Positions 43,539-53,200 of a stretch of DNA of 64,000 nt are shown here, in pieces (the first letter of the stretch is position 1; each line of letters starts with the position of its first letter). Both the position numbers and the translations under genes were made by a program. This DNA comes from UBA9980 sp964436235. Its GTDB lineage: Bacteria; Muiribacteriota; UBA9980. Below the pieces are notes generated by a model that was not told the DNA's origin, ran no database searches, and worked only from the letters and a program-made list of their open reading frames with translations. The stretch covers positions 1 to 64,000 of the forward strand of contig CAYTCW010000004.1 in the NCBI GenBank assembly GCA_964436235.1, in the 5' to 3' direction.

Positions 43539-43567
43539 ATTATATATTAAAGTTTTCTTTATTTCAA
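43539..43567 (-). promoter_or_regulatory. Promoter of the degenerate-receiver kinase, near-leaderless
   Basis: On the minus strand TTGAAA (43567-43562), 17-nt spacer, TATAAT (43544-43539). Ten nt then separate the -10 from the ATG at 43528, leaving a leader of about 3-5 nt. Confidence 0.78.
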
Positions 43568-43589
43568 GGAAATTAACGCTAAATTTAAC

Positions 43590-43618
43590 TTTATTTTTAA
43601 GGCCGTTTCTGATAGAAT
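43590..43618 (+). promoter_or_regulatory. Probable promoter of rfbB
   Basis: TTTATT (43590-43595), 17-nt spacer, TAGAAT (43613-43618). The -10 is good, the -35 weak. It lies next to the divergent kinase promoter. Confidence 0.45.
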
Positions 43619-43674
43619 GATTAAAACATCACAAACGGCTCCGTGCCGTTAATTTTTAAAAAGTGTGAGCGGTT

Positions 43675-44748
43675 ATGCAGAAAAAAAATATATTCACTTA
43701 TTTAGTAACCGGCGGGGCCGGCTTTATAGGATCGAATTTTATTAAATACTTGTTCGATAAATATGGCGATGGCGTCAAAGTAGTTAATTATGATTTATTG
43801 ACCTACGCCGGTAATCTCGATAATCTCAGGCAGTATGAAAATAAAACCGGTTATAAATTCGTCAAAGGCGATATTTCAGACGCAGCCGTCACCTCGAGGC
43901 TTTTTGAATCAAATAAATTCGATTTCGTAGTTAATTTTGCCGCTGAATCGCACGTTGACCGTTCGATAATCGATTCGTCGCCTTTTATCCGTACTAATAT
44001 CACCGGAACGCAGGTCCTGCTCGATATTTCGCGCCGCCATAAAATAAAAAAATTCATTCAGGTATCTACCGATGAAGTTTACGGTAGCCTCGATAACGGC
44101 GGTTTTTTTACCGAAGAAACGCCGATTGCGCCAAACTCGCCTTATTCGGCGAGCAAAGCGGCCGCCGACCTTCTTGCGCGCGCCGCGTTTAAAACTTATG
44201 GAATGCCGGTCGTTATAACCCGCTGTTCTAATAATTACGGGCCCTATCAATTTCCCGAAAAACTTATACCGCTTATGATAGCTAATATCATAAACAAAAA
44301 GGAACTCCCCGTTTACGGCCGCGGCGAAAATATACGCGACTGGCTTTTCGTCGCCGATCACTGCGCCGCTATAGATACCGCGCTTCATAACGGCGCCGCC
44401 GGCGAAGTATATAATATCGGCGGAAATAACGAGTATAAAAATATCGATATAGTAAATCTTATAATAGACTTAATGGAGGCGCGCGGCTATAAAGGCGGCC
44501 GCGATCTTATTAAATACGTTCAGGACCGCCCCGGGCACGACCTGAGATACGCCATCGACGCTTCTAAAATTAAAAACAACCTCGGTTTCGCCCCGCAGAT
44601 AGATTTTGAAAAGGGAATGAATTTAACCATAGACTGGTATCTAAATAATCAGCCGTGGCTGATGAATATTATATCAGGCGAATATAGCAGATATTACGAC
44701 GAACTTTATCTGCCTAAATATAAAAATACCAACGCGGAAAATAAATAA
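43675..44748 (+). CDS. rfbB: dTDP-glucose 4,6-dehydratase
   Basis: Protein of 357 aa, the RmlB length. It converts dTDP-glucose to dTDP-4-keto-6-deoxyglucose for deoxysugars of surface polysaccharide. It has an NAD-binding Rossmann motif TGGAGFIGSNF, AAESHVDRSI, and the STDEVYG region carrying the catalytic Thr/Asp/Glu. The YSASK Tyr-Lys pair, RCSNNYGPYQFPEKLIP and RDWLFVADHC also match the family closely. All catalytic residues are present. The other dTDP-rhamnose genes are not in the window. The AIM24-like gene follows after 15 nt. Confidence 0.95.
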   Translation: MQKKNIFTYLVTGGAGFIGSNFIKYLFDKYGDGVKVVNYDLLTYAGNLDNLRQYENKTGYKFVKGDISDAAVTSRLFESNKFDFVVNFAAESHVDRSIIDSSPFIRTNITGTQVLLDISRRHKIKKFIQVSTDEVYGSLDNGGFFTEETPIAPNSPYSASKAAADLLARAAFKTYGMPVVITRCSNNYGPYQFPEKLIPLMIANIINKKELPVYGRGENIRDWLFVADHCAAIDTALHNGAAGEVYNIGGNNEYKNIDIVNLIIDLMEARGYKGGRDLIKYVQDRPGHDLRYAIDASKIKNNLGFAPQIDFEKGMNLTIDWYLNNQPWLMNIISGEYSRYYDELYLPKYKNTNAENK

Positions 44749-44763
44749 TCAGGAGGCTTACTA

Positions 44764-45432
44764 ATGGCTCAGTTTGAAATAATTAAAAAACAGGAACTTA
44801 AAATGGTCAAAGCGACGCTGAACCACGAACAGATAAGAGCGGAGTCCGGTGCGCTCCACTATATGCAGGGCAGGATCGAAATGGAATCTAAAATGCCGTC
44901 GGCCGCGGGTTTTCTCAAATCGTTCGTTACGGGCGAAAACGTATTCAAACCCGTTTATAACGGTACCGGCGAGATATTTTTCGGCCCGCCGACATTCGGC
45001 GAATATTTGATATTGACTCTTAATAACGAGGAATGGATACTCGATAAAAGCGCCTATGTGTGCTCCGATATTTCCGTCGAAGTCGGCGCCTACACAAACA
45101 AAGCCATTTCCGGCCTGTTTTCCGGCGAAGGATTTTTCCAGACCAGCGTTAAAGGCAGCGGACAGGTCGTAATACACGCGCCCGGCGAAGTCGAAAGAAT
45201 TAAATTAGTCAATGACCGCCTTTGCGTCGATGGCAGTTTTGCCGTCGCCCGCACCGGTTCGCTCAATTTTTCAGTTCAGAAAGCCGCTAAATCGATAATG
45301 GGAAGCGTCACTTCAGGCGAAGGCCTGCTTAACGTATTCGAAGGCAGCGGAACGGTGCTTATAGCTCCTGTGAATAATATCTATTATAACCTTGCTTCGA
45401 TGATATCGAGCATGCGCATCAGCGCCAAATAA
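44764..45432 (+). CDS. AIM24 family protein
   Basis: Protein of 222 aa with an all-beta repeat of the AIM24/TRAP-like fold: repeated Gly-rich strands such as SGLFSGEGFFQTSVKGSG and MGSVTSGEGLLNVFEGSG, and VVIHAPGEVERI. Bacterial members are cytoplasmic and of unknown biochemical role. The mitochondrial namesake affects inner-membrane organisation. A perfect AGGAGG ribosome site lies 7 nt upstream. It is co-directional with rfbB and followed by a long inverted repeat and a 53-residue ORF. Confidence 0.85.
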   Translation: MAQFEIIKKQELKMVKATLNHEQIRAESGALHYMQGRIEMESKMPSAAGFLKSFVTGENVFKPVYNGTGEIFFGPPTFGEYLILTLNNEEWILDKSAYVCSDISVEVGAYTNKAISGLFSGEGFFQTSVKGSGQVVIHAPGEVERIKLVNDRLCVDGSFAVARTGSLNFSVQKAAKSIMGSVTSGEGLLNVFEGSGTVLIAPVNNIYYNLASMISSMRISAK

Positions 45433-45480
45433 GAAAACCGTTTTTACGGCGCCCTTAAAAATTTATATTTTTTGCCGATA

Positions 45481-45530
45481 TGTTTTATACGCCCGCTGAA
45501 TTAATTTAATGACGGCGGGCGCATAAAACA
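45481..45530. repeat. Long inverted repeat between AIM24 and the 53-residue ORF
   Basis: Arms of 16 positions (45481-45496 with 45515-45530) pair with a single mismatch (A45489 against C45522) around an 18-nt loop. The base is AT pairs and the inner half is GC pairs. It is not followed by a T-run on the plus strand. It could be a transcript-end stabilising hairpin, a regulatory leader for the ORF at 45557, or a small mobile palindrome. Confidence 0.7.
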
Positions 45531-45556
45531 CGAAATAAATATAAATGGGGGAACCG

Positions 45557-45718
45557 ATGAATAACGTGATTAATTTCGTCAAAGTATATCCCGTAAACGA
45601 CTATATGCACTTAGAAGCCAGCGCGAAAGAAAACGCCCTGAAGGTAAAACCTAATCCCGTTCAGGGCGTCAAAGCCAATGTTGAAAACGGCTCGCTTAAA
45701 ATAGATATATTGGTATAA
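45557..45718 (+). CDS. Hypothetical 53-residue protein
   Basis: A short ORF with a GGGGGAA ribosome site 3-4 nt upstream and genome-typical codon use. The protein begins MNNVINFVKVYPVNDYMHLE and ends LKIDILV. It appears beta-rich with repeated Lys-Val-(Lys)-Pro/Ala-Asn elements (KVKPNPVQGVKANVENG). It has no Cys, membrane helix or signal peptide. It is flanked by an inverted repeat upstream and a terminator-like hairpin downstream, so it looks like a real, separately bounded gene. Function unknown. Confidence 0.6.
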   Translation: MNNVINFVKVYPVNDYMHLEASAKENALKVKPNPVQGVKANVENGSLKIDILV

Positions 45719-45749
45719 TCCGGCGTCATAATGTTTTTTTATCATTACG

Positions 45750-45778
45750 GCGGCGCCTTCGCCGCTTTCTATTTATTT
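45750..45778 (+). terminator. Terminator-like hairpin after the 53-residue ORF
   Basis: GCGGCG (45750-45755), loop CCTT, CGCCGC (45760-45765), then TTTCTATTTATTT. It lies between convergent genes. A second imperfect stem with a T7 loop sits just before it (45719-45751). Confidence 0.6.
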
Positions 45779-46846
45779 AGGCCCGTGGCCACTGTGGTGC
45801 TGTATTATAAATTGCGAATATATCTGAGGATCGGCCGGCTTTACGCTTATTATTTTTTCGGCGCCGTCCGCTCTAACATTGAATTCTACTGAAGTCAGCA
45901 GCTTCCCTTTTCCGTAACCCGCTATTATCGATGCGGCGAGCGCAGTGTCGCTTTCGTCGAATACGCCTTCCATAAGCCCTACCGGCCCTATCTCGACGAC
46001 GGCTTTTATCAACGCCATACCATCGCCCACATATTTTTCAAGCAGACCGTTTTCCGCCTCGTTTCTCCCTATTATTATTTTATGAGTTTCCTTAATTCTG
46101 AAATGCCTTCCTAACCTTAATCTTATTACATCTTCCATCGACACCGACTTGACCTGGCGGTGCTTCATCAAATCGAAAAAACGGACGGCATAAGATTGGT
46201 CGATTAAAAAACAACAGTCATTTCCGGGCCGCGGATAATTTTTGATTCCGAATTCGTTTACGAGCTTTAACTGCGGGTTTCTTCCGCGCCCGCTGATGGC
46301 AAAAAGTTCTTCACGCTTTACATACCCTTCGGTTTCGGCGGCAGTCGGTTCGAGAATTTTAGCCGAAAGGGGCCTCAAAACAATGCCTGCCACTCCCGCT
46401 TCTTTTTCGATGTGACGCATCGTGTTTCTGTGCTGCGACATAGGCCGCTGGCCGACTACTTCGCCGGTAACTAAAAATTTAGCGCCTATTTTTATCATAT
46501 ATTTGTGCGCTTCGCGCAGCATCAGAATTTTGCAGTCTATGCATGGATTCACGTTAGCGCCGTATCCGTGCTTTGGATTTGTTACCATTTCGAGAAATTC
46601 CGCCGACACGTCGAGCGTTTCAACGGGGATTTCAAGCTCCGTCGAGGTTTTTTGAACCGAACTTTCGAGTTTTTTATTGCTCGCGGCCGATTTTTCGCCG
46701 TCAACGCGCATGCGCTGATCTACCGAACCGAAGCCCGTATAAAAATTTACGCCGTGCACTTCTATGCCGAGCCTTTTAACGGCTTCGGCGGCGAGCATCG
46801 AATCGAGTCCGCCCGATATTAAAGCCACGGCTTTGATTTTTTCCAT
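45773..46846 (-). CDS. PP-loop tRNA thiolase-like protein with NFACT-R/DUF814-type C-terminus
   Basis: Protein of 357 aa. The N-terminal ATP pyrophosphatase PP-loop is ISGGLDSMLAAE (about 10-21). The segment NPCIDCKILM has a CxxC pair, TGEVVGQRPMSQH resembles MnmA/ThiI-type thiolases, and NDCCFL adds a further Cys pair. The C-terminal part contains KIIIGRNEAENGLLEKY, like the NFACT-R (DUF814) RNA-binding domain. It probably thiolates a uridine in tRNA. The target nucleotide cannot be read from sequence, and a ThiI-like role is the usual annotation for this architecture. AGAGGTG lies 5 nt before the ATG. It is the last gene of the minus-strand array, 16 nt after the glycosyltransferase. Confidence 0.8.
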   Translation of the reverse strand: MEKIKAVALISGGLDSMLAAEAVKRLGIEVHGVNFYTGFGSVDQRMRVDGEKSAASNKKLESSVQKTSTELEIPVETLDVSAEFLEMVTNPKHGYGANVNPCIDCKILMLREAHKYMIKIGAKFLVTGEVVGQRPMSQHRNTMRHIEKEAGVAGIVLRPLSAKILEPTAAETEGYVKREELFAISGRGRNPQLKLVNEFGIKNYPRPGNDCCFLIDQSYAVRFFDLMKHRQVKSVSMEDVIRLRLGRHFRIKETHKIIIGRNEAENGLLEKYVGDGMALIKAVVEIGPVGLMEGVFDESDTALAASIIAGYGKGKLLTSVEFNVRADGAEKIISVKPADPQIYSQFIIQHHSGHGPK

Positions 46847-46862
46847 TATTTCACCTCTTATT

Positions 46863-48281
46863 TTATTTTTTATCTTTTTTAAAACCTAATCTTGTCATTT
46901 CGCCCCAGTGCTTATTTCCGAGAATATAATCGAGGCTCCCCCTGAAGCGGTAATAAGTGTTCAGCTGCTTATAGCCGAAATTTTCAATGATCGCGTAAAG
47001 AAAAAGGATGGCCGCGTGCGATACTTTTGAATATTTTTTGAAAGTGAGTTCTTCGAGTAAAATGGAGCTTACCGAAAGTATTATTCCGAGAGTTATAGAG
47101 GCCATGGTAAACAATAAAACGAATTTATAATTGACGATACCCAGAAAAAGCGAAACCGCGAAGACTATATAGCCGCTGAATTCAATTACCGGCCCGAGCA
47201 TTTCAAATATAAAAAAAAACGGCATCGCCACAAGCCCGACGGCGCCATAGCGCGGATTGAAAAGCATATTGGCATTAAGCAGAAGGCTGTCGATTAATCC
47301 GCGCTGCCAGCGGTTTCGCTGCTTAGAAAGCACCGAAAGCGATTCCGGGACCTCCGTGTAGCACACCGGGTCAGGTATGAATTTTATCTTCATTTTTTTA
47401 TCGGGCAGGTATTTATTATAAAGCCTCACGACTAACTCCATATCTTCGCCGACCGTATCGCTTCTATAACCGCCCGCCTCGACCACTTCTTTCTTTTTGA
47501 ATATGCCGAAGGCGCCCGAAATAATAAGCATAGCATTTATAGCGCTCCAGCCCGTGCGGCCGAATAAAAACCCTCTCAAATACTCGACTATTTGAAATTT
47601 AGCCAGAGCGCTCTTCGGAAGGTCTATCGAAACTACTTCGCCCGCTTCTATCCGGCAGCCGTTTATTACGCGGATAATGCCTCCGGCGGCTAATATGTCG
47701 GGTGCCTCTATGAAGGCGCGCGATATTTTTAAAATGCTCTGGTTATCTAATACCGAATCGGCGTCTAAAGCGCAGAATAAAGGATAGCGAGAGTAATTGA
47801 CTCCCGCGTTAAGCGCGTCGGCCTTGCCGCCGTTGACTTTATCTATTAATAAAAGGTTGCGGTGCGTGCGCGATATGTATATGCCCTTTACGTTTTTACT
47901 TGGAAGCGAATTGGACGGTGCGAATGACACCTCGCTCATTTTATAGGCGTCTTTTAAAAGGTCGGCCGTATTGTCTTTAGAGCCGTCGTTAATAACGATT
48001 ATCTCAAATTCGGGATATTGGAGCTGCAGCATCGATTTAACGCTGTCGACGATATTCTGACTTTCATTATAGGCGGGCATCAGAACTGAAACAGGTATAT
48101 AAAAGTTCGACCTGAAAACTATCGAGTTATTTATAGCCTTATTTTCGCGCGCGTATTTTCTTATTTCAAAAAATGAAAGAAAGTTGAGCATTATATAAAT
48201 AATATTAATGCCAATAAAGTAAAACACTACAAGATAGTTATAAAAATGTAGAATATAAAATAAAATATTCGTTAAATCCAT
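46863..48281 (-). CDS. Family 2 processive-type membrane glycosyltransferase
   Basis: Protein of 472 aa. The N-terminal membrane helix (about 5-35) precedes a GT2 domain with VLMPAYNES, INDGSKDN, the DADS metal motif (ALDADSVLD) and VGEDMEL, with the catalytic-base Asp. QRNRWQRG is the QxxRW motif of processive synthases such as cellulose, hyaluronan and poly-N-acetylglucosamine synthases. Three to four membrane helices follow (about 335-420), then a C-terminal amphipathic tail. It should polymerise a surface polysaccharide from a UDP-sugar while exporting it. There is no PilZ domain. It lies 20 nt downstream of a HEAT protein and a lone receiver, suggesting phosphorelay control. No strong ribosome site, so coupling with the upstream gene is likely. 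Confidence 0.88.
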   Translation of the reverse strand: MDLTNILFYILHFYNYLVVFYFIGINIIYIMLNFLSFFEIRKYARENKAINNSIVFRSNFYIPVSVLMPAYNESQNIVDSVKSMLQLQYPEFEIIVINDGSKDNTADLLKDAYKMSEVSFAPSNSLPSKNVKGIYISRTHRNLLLIDKVNGGKADALNAGVNYSRYPLFCALDADSVLDNQSILKISRAFIEAPDILAAGGIIRVINGCRIEAGEVVSIDLPKSALAKFQIVEYLRGFLFGRTGWSAINAMLIISGAFGIFKKKEVVEAGGYRSDTVGEDMELVVRLYNKYLPDKKMKIKFIPDPVCYTEVPESLSVLSKQRNRWQRGLIDSLLLNANMLFNPRYGAVGLVAMPFFFIFEMLGPVIEFSGYIVFAVSLFLGIVNYKFVLLFTMASITLGIILSVSSILLEELTFKKYSKVSHAAILFLYAIIENFGYKQLNTYYRFRGSLDYILGNKHWGEMTRLGFKKDKK

Positions 48282-48301
48282 AATTATTTTAATCGAGTTT
48301 C

Positions 48302-49414
48302 CTACGCGCTTACTTCTTCTTCCGCGGAATGTTTTTCAGTTAATATATGAACTATCGTTCGGTAGGCATGAGTCATTTCCAGACCGGCGAGTTCGGGGCT
48401 AAACATATAACTTTGAAAATCAAAATTCATTTCATATAAAGCTAAGCCTGAATTGTAACGGACGTTCCAGTCGGAATCGTTTAACAATTCTTTCAATTTA
48501 TCGATTTTATCGGTCGAACGGAACTCGAGAACCGCTTTTACCGCCTCGAGGCGGACTTCTGAATCGGGCGAGTCGAGATATTTTTCGATATCAGCCGCCG
48601 CGTCGGTATGGACCATTTTGCCGAGCGAATACAGGCAGCTTTTAATGATCAAGTTTTTCGGAGTTTCTTTTAAAATTTGATGGATACCCGCGGCCGCGTC
48701 GAAATACTTAAAATATCCTAAAAGTTCTATAACCACCGAAGTTAATAGATCGTCCGAATCTATTTTAATTACTTTACCGTCCCGTTTTTCAAGAGTCTTA
48801 TAAATATAAGGGCAGACATCCTCGCCGAAAAGCCACAGCAGTTCAGAAAGTTTATATTTAGTTATCAGTTTTTCTTTAGAAAGCGTTTCAAGAACCCGGT
48901 CGAGCGCGTCCAGACAGCCCGTTTGAGCTATAGTTTTTACCGCGGCCATTCTTACGAAAAAATTAGGGTCTTCGAGCGCGGTGAATAAATTATCTATGCA
49001 GGCCGGCCTTTTCATCAAGCCGAGGCAGTAGATGGAATATAACTTTATATCGATATCTTTTGAAAGAGTTAATTCGCATAAATTTTTAAAGAGCGGACTT
49101 TTATACAGGGCGTTAATGATCCTATCGAAGTCGTCGCCTTTAATGTTGGTTAAATAAATCGAGATAAATTCGACGAAATCTTCAAGCGCTTCAGGTTTTA
49201 GACCGCCCAGTATTTTATTTACTTCCGAATCGTCATTTAAAACAATCAACGGCAGGAAAGCGTCTTCAAGTTTTTGAAATAATATTTTTTTTTGCGCGGC
49301 CCTGTAGCCGGATAAAACTTTTCCGATTATGATATAACAGAATAAAACCGTTATCAGAATCAGAAAACCGATATTGACCGTAATTAAAAAAATAATTAAA
49401 TCAAAACTATCCAT
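48302..49414 (-). CDS. Membrane-anchored HEAT-repeat protein
   Basis: Protein of 370 aa. One N-terminal membrane helix (about 6-35) precedes a cytoplasmic helical solenoid of HEAT/PBS-lyase-like repeats. The visible repeat cores are CLGLMKRPACIDNLFTALED followed by VRMAAVKTIAQTGC, SLGKMVHTDAAADIEKYL with VRLEAVKAVLEF, and NVRYNSGLALYEM. No enzymatic motif is present. It sits between a stand-alone receiver (5 nt upstream) and the glycosyltransferase (20 nt downstream). It is therefore a good candidate adaptor that couples the receiver to the synthase at the inner membrane. This is inferred from order only. Confidence 0.78.
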   Translation of the reverse strand: MDSFDLIIFLITVNIGFLILITVLFCYIIIGKVLSGYRAAQKKILFQKLEDAFLPLIVLNDDSEVNKILGGLKPEALEDFVEFISIYLTNIKGDDFDRIINALYKSPLFKNLCELTLSKDIDIKLYSIYCLGLMKRPACIDNLFTALEDPNFFVRMAAVKTIAQTGCLDALDRVLETLSKEKLITKYKLSELLWLFGEDVCPYIYKTLEKRDGKVIKIDSDDLLTSVVIELLGYFKYFDAAAGIHQILKETPKNLIIKSCLYSLGKMVHTDAAADIEKYLDSPDSEVRLEAVKAVLEFRSTDKIDKLKELLNDSDWNVRYNSGLALYEMNFDFQSYMFSPELAGLEMTHAYRTIVHILTEKHSAEEEVSA

Positions 49415-49419
49415 TCAAA

Positions 49420-49788
49420 TTATCTCAATATTTTTTTAACGCGGCTGGAAAGTTCGGCCGGTGAAAAGGGTTTGGTAATATAATCGTCCGCCCCGTTATC
49501 GAGGCATTTGACTATGTCGGACTCTTTGCTCAGCGCGGTAAGCATTATAATTTTAATATTTTTAGTTTTATCGTCCGATTTTAAATTTTTTAATACGCTC
49601 ATTCCGTCGAGGCCCGGAATCATAATGTCGAGAAGTAAAAGGTCGGGCACTTCATTTTTAATATGTTCGCTAAGTTTTTCCCCGTTATCGAATATAGTTA
49701 TGTCTTTTATTCCGTCCGCGCCCAGCCTGAGTTTTATAAGTTTGGCTATAGCGGGCTCGTCTTCGCATACAAATACTTTTTTTAACAT
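49420..49788 (-). CDS. Stand-alone CheY-like receiver protein
   Basis: Protein of 122 aa, a single receiver domain with no output domain. All residues are intact: acidic pair Glu9-Asp10 (CEDEP), phosphoacceptor Asp54 (LLLDIMIPGLDG), Thr84 (MLTAL) and Lys106 (YITKPFSP). A ribosome site AAAGGTGA precedes the ATG. It lies between a lone HPt gene (94 nt upstream) and the HEAT gene (5 nt downstream), so it is the natural terminal acceptor of the upstream relay. It is expected to act by protein contact rather than DNA binding. Confidence 0.95.
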   Translation of the reverse strand: MLKKVFVCEDEPAIAKLIKLRLGADGIKDITIFDNGEKLSEHIKNEVPDLLLLDIMIPGLDGMSVLKNLKSDDKTKNIKIIMLTALSKESDIVKCLDNGADDYITKPFSPAELSSRVKKILR

Positions 49789-49882
49789 TTATCACCTTTG
49801 ATTATTGAAAATAATTCTTATAATACAATCGATATATCGGCATATATTTCAAACGGCTTAATTTATGGTGCCGGTCATTAAT

Positions 49883-50209
49883 TTAAGAATTGAATCCGTT
49901 TTTTATTTTGATTATTTCGTCGCGTTTCGTTTTTAATATTTCGAGCGATTCGCCAAGGCCGTCAAGATCTCCTGCGCGTGCTTTATGTTCGATAGCTTTG
50001 GCTGTTTCGGCGATTTCGATAAAGCCGAGCTGCGAAGAAGACCCTTTTATTTTATGTGAGTGTTCGACGGTTTTTTTTGCGTCGGATGATTCTTTGGCGG
50101 TATAAAGCCCGGCGATATCTTCGTCGGTCGATTGTATCCAGGCGTCAACTAATTCGATGAATATCTCGATGTCGATATCTAATTCGGCCGCAAATTTATT
50201 AAAGTTCAT
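49883..50209 (-). CDS. Stand-alone HPt phosphotransfer protein
   Basis: Protein of 108 aa. A four-helix HPt domain has the phosphorylatable His in HSHKIKGSSSQLG (about 53-55). The start at 50209 is used because AGAGG lies 5 nt upstream, and the alternative GTG at 50215 overlaps that site. It lies 32 nt downstream of a hybrid kinase whose own chain has two receivers but no HPt. The complementary pair makes a split relay: kinase receiver to this HPt to the lone receiver at 49420. Confidence 0.93.
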   Translation of the reverse strand: MNFNKFAAELDIDIEIFIELVDAWIQSTDEDIAGLYTAKESSDAKKTVEHSHKIKGSSSQLGFIEIAETAKAIEHKARAGDLDGLGESLEILKTKRDEIIKIKNGFNS

Positions 50210-50241
50210 ATACACCTCTATATTATAATTTAATATTAGCG

Positions 50242-53200
50242 CTATTTTTTTTCGTTAAGGACCCATTTTTTAATCATTTCGATCACGGTTTCTTTTTTAA
50301 TCGGTTTGGCTATGTAGTCGTTCATTCCGGAATTAAGGCAGATATCACGGTCGCCTTTGATCACGTTAGCCGTCATCGCTATGATCGGAGTAAACTTATT
50401 GTTTATATTCTCGAATATCATTTCCCTTTCTTTTTTGCTGATTATATTCTCCGAATCGATTTGCATTATTATTTTATCGTGTTGTTTTTTTATCTGCCCG
50501 AGTTCGTACTCCCTTATTTGTTTGGTCGCAGTAATCCCGTCCATTACCGGCATCTGGATGTCCATAAAAATTATATTATACTTTTCATCGGACGGCGCCT
50601 TTTTAAAAAGTTCGACGGCGCTCTCGCCGTTTTCGGCTATATCGACATTGTATCCCGCGCTGGTAAGGATTATTTTAACTAATTTCTGATTGACCGGATG
50701 GTCTTCGACGAGCATTACCTTCAGCGGGTAGTGTATTTCCGAAACCAGATCAGCGCTTGCGGGCGTTTCGGTTACGCCGGCCGAAGTGCGGATACGGCAG
50801 CTATCGGTTTGCGTCTCGGCTTTTATATTTTCTTTTAGGATTTTTGTTATGGTTTCAATGGTTTTCTGCCTTCTTATAGGTTTGGGTAAAAATCCGCTGA
50901 AGCCGGACTCTATGAACTTTTTGATATTCTTATCAAAAAGCGTTGAAAACGCTAACAGGGGAACGGTCCTTATCTTTTCGTCATGGTGTTTTCTGATTTT
51001 CAAGGCGGTTTCATAACCGTCCATTTCGGGCATCTGGATGTCGAGTACGACAGCGTCGTAATAATCGCCGCCGGCTTTTTTTTCTTCGATCAGTCCGATA
51101 GCCTCGCCGCCGCTCAATGCTCCGTCCGCCTTCAATCCGGATAATTTCAATATCCGCCCTAATATATCTATGTTAGCCTGATTGTCGTCTATGACCAGAA
51201 TATTTTTATTTACTATCGATTCATCGTGCGCTTCAGCCTTTGCGGTTGCCGCGCCTGATTTTTTAAGCCATATCGTAAAATGGAAGATGCTGCCGGAGCC
51301 GGAAATGCTTTCCACCCAGATTTCGCCTTTCATAAAATTAACTAATTTTTTGCATATCGACAGCCCGAGCCCGCTGCCTCCATATTTTCTGGTCACCGAA
51401 CCGTCCGCCTGCTTGAAAGTTTCAAATATCATGTCAAGTTTGTCTTCGTTGATTCCGATGCCGGTGTCTTTTATGCAAAAGTGAAGTTTTACTTTATTCT
51501 GAGTTTCTTCGGCTTTATCTACCGAAAGTGAAATTTCGCCGCTTTCGGTAAATTTAGAAGAATTTCCGAGCAGGTTGATTAAAATCTGCTTGACTTTAGT
51601 TATATCGCCGCAGTAATAAGAAGCTATTTCACTGTCGATATTGCATAAAATTTCAATGGGCTTGTTTATGACTATGAAGCCTATCATTTCACAGACTTCA
51701 TAACAGGCGAGCTCCAGGTCGAAATCGATTTCTTCGAGCTCGAGTTTTCCCGATTCGATTTTTGAAAAATCAAGTATATCGTTGATTAATTTTAATAAAA
51801 TCATACTGCTGTTTTTAATGGTCTTTACGTAATCGAGCTGCTCTTCTTTGAGAGTTGTGTTGAGCAATACATCGGTAAAGCCTATTATTCCGTTAAGAGG
51901 CGTTCTTATTTCATGGCTTATATTGGCTAAAAATTCGCTTTTGGCGATATTGGCGTAATCGGCCTGTATTTTTGCGTATTGAAGCTCGAACTCGGCTTTT
52001 TTGCGCTCCGTTATATCTTCTTTTACCGCGAGAAAATGAGTGACCATTCCGTTTTTATTTTTTATGGGCGATATTGAGGCGAATTCCCAGTAAAGTTCGC
52101 CGTTCTTCTTTTTATTATGAAGCTCGCCGTGCCATTCGCGGCCGGATATAACGGTGTTCCAGAGCTGTTTATAGGTTTCTGCCGGAACCTGGCCGGATTT
52201 GAGCACCCGAGGGTTTTTGCCTATCACTTCTTCGGGCGTATAGCCGGTCATATTACAAAATTTAGGATTTACGTATTCGATATCGCCCTGTATATTGGTT
52301 ATAACCACGGAGACGGGGCTCTGCTCGATGGCGTAAGACAATTTGCGCAGCTGTTCCTCGTTTTGCTTGCGGTCGGTAATGTCTTCGAAGCTTTCTATAA
52401 AGCCGATATAATTGCCTTCATTGTCTTTTAAAATGCCCTTGTTTTTCAATATGGTTTTTAACATTCCGTCTTTGGTTATGATAATGCTTTCCGTCGTTCT
52501 GGTTTTATTTTCCTGCTCTTCTTTCAAATCCGTTAATGGCATGCATTTATCGCGGCATAGAATGAAACATTTTTTGCCGACGGCCTCCGCGGGAGTGTAT
52601 CCGGTCAATTCGGCCGCCCGGTCGTTCCAGCTTGTTATGGTGCAGTTTTTATCCACGGTAAAAATGGCGCTCGGCGTTACCTGGTAAATTAATTCGGCGT
52701 ATTCTTTCGCCTCTTTCAGGCCGGTTTCGGCTTTTTTTCTTTCGGCTATTTCTTTTTGAAGCTCTTCGTTTATCTTTGCGAGTTCCGCGGTTCTTTCCCT
52801 GACGCGTTTTTCGAGTTTTTCATGCGCGCTGAGGACCTCTATTTCCATGCGGCATTGCTCGGTAATATTTTGAACTACGGCTAAGCCGAGTTTTTTGCCT
52901 AAAGGCTCTGCGGTTAAAACGCAATTTATAAGCACGTCGATAACCGTGCCGTCTTTTTTAATGTACTGGCATACGTAATCTTTTATATGCCCGGCCTTTA
53001 AAAAATGCGGAGAAACTTCGGAAGATGAAAGTTTTTTGTGGTGGGGCGGTATTAAAAAATCGAAGCGCTTGCCCATTACTTCGCCGCGGCTATAGCCCGT
53101 TTCTTCGAGCCATTTTGAATTAACGTCGCAGAAATTTCCTTCGGAATCGAATGAAAACATCATAACCGGCGATGAATTATATAGATGCTTAAAGCGTTCT

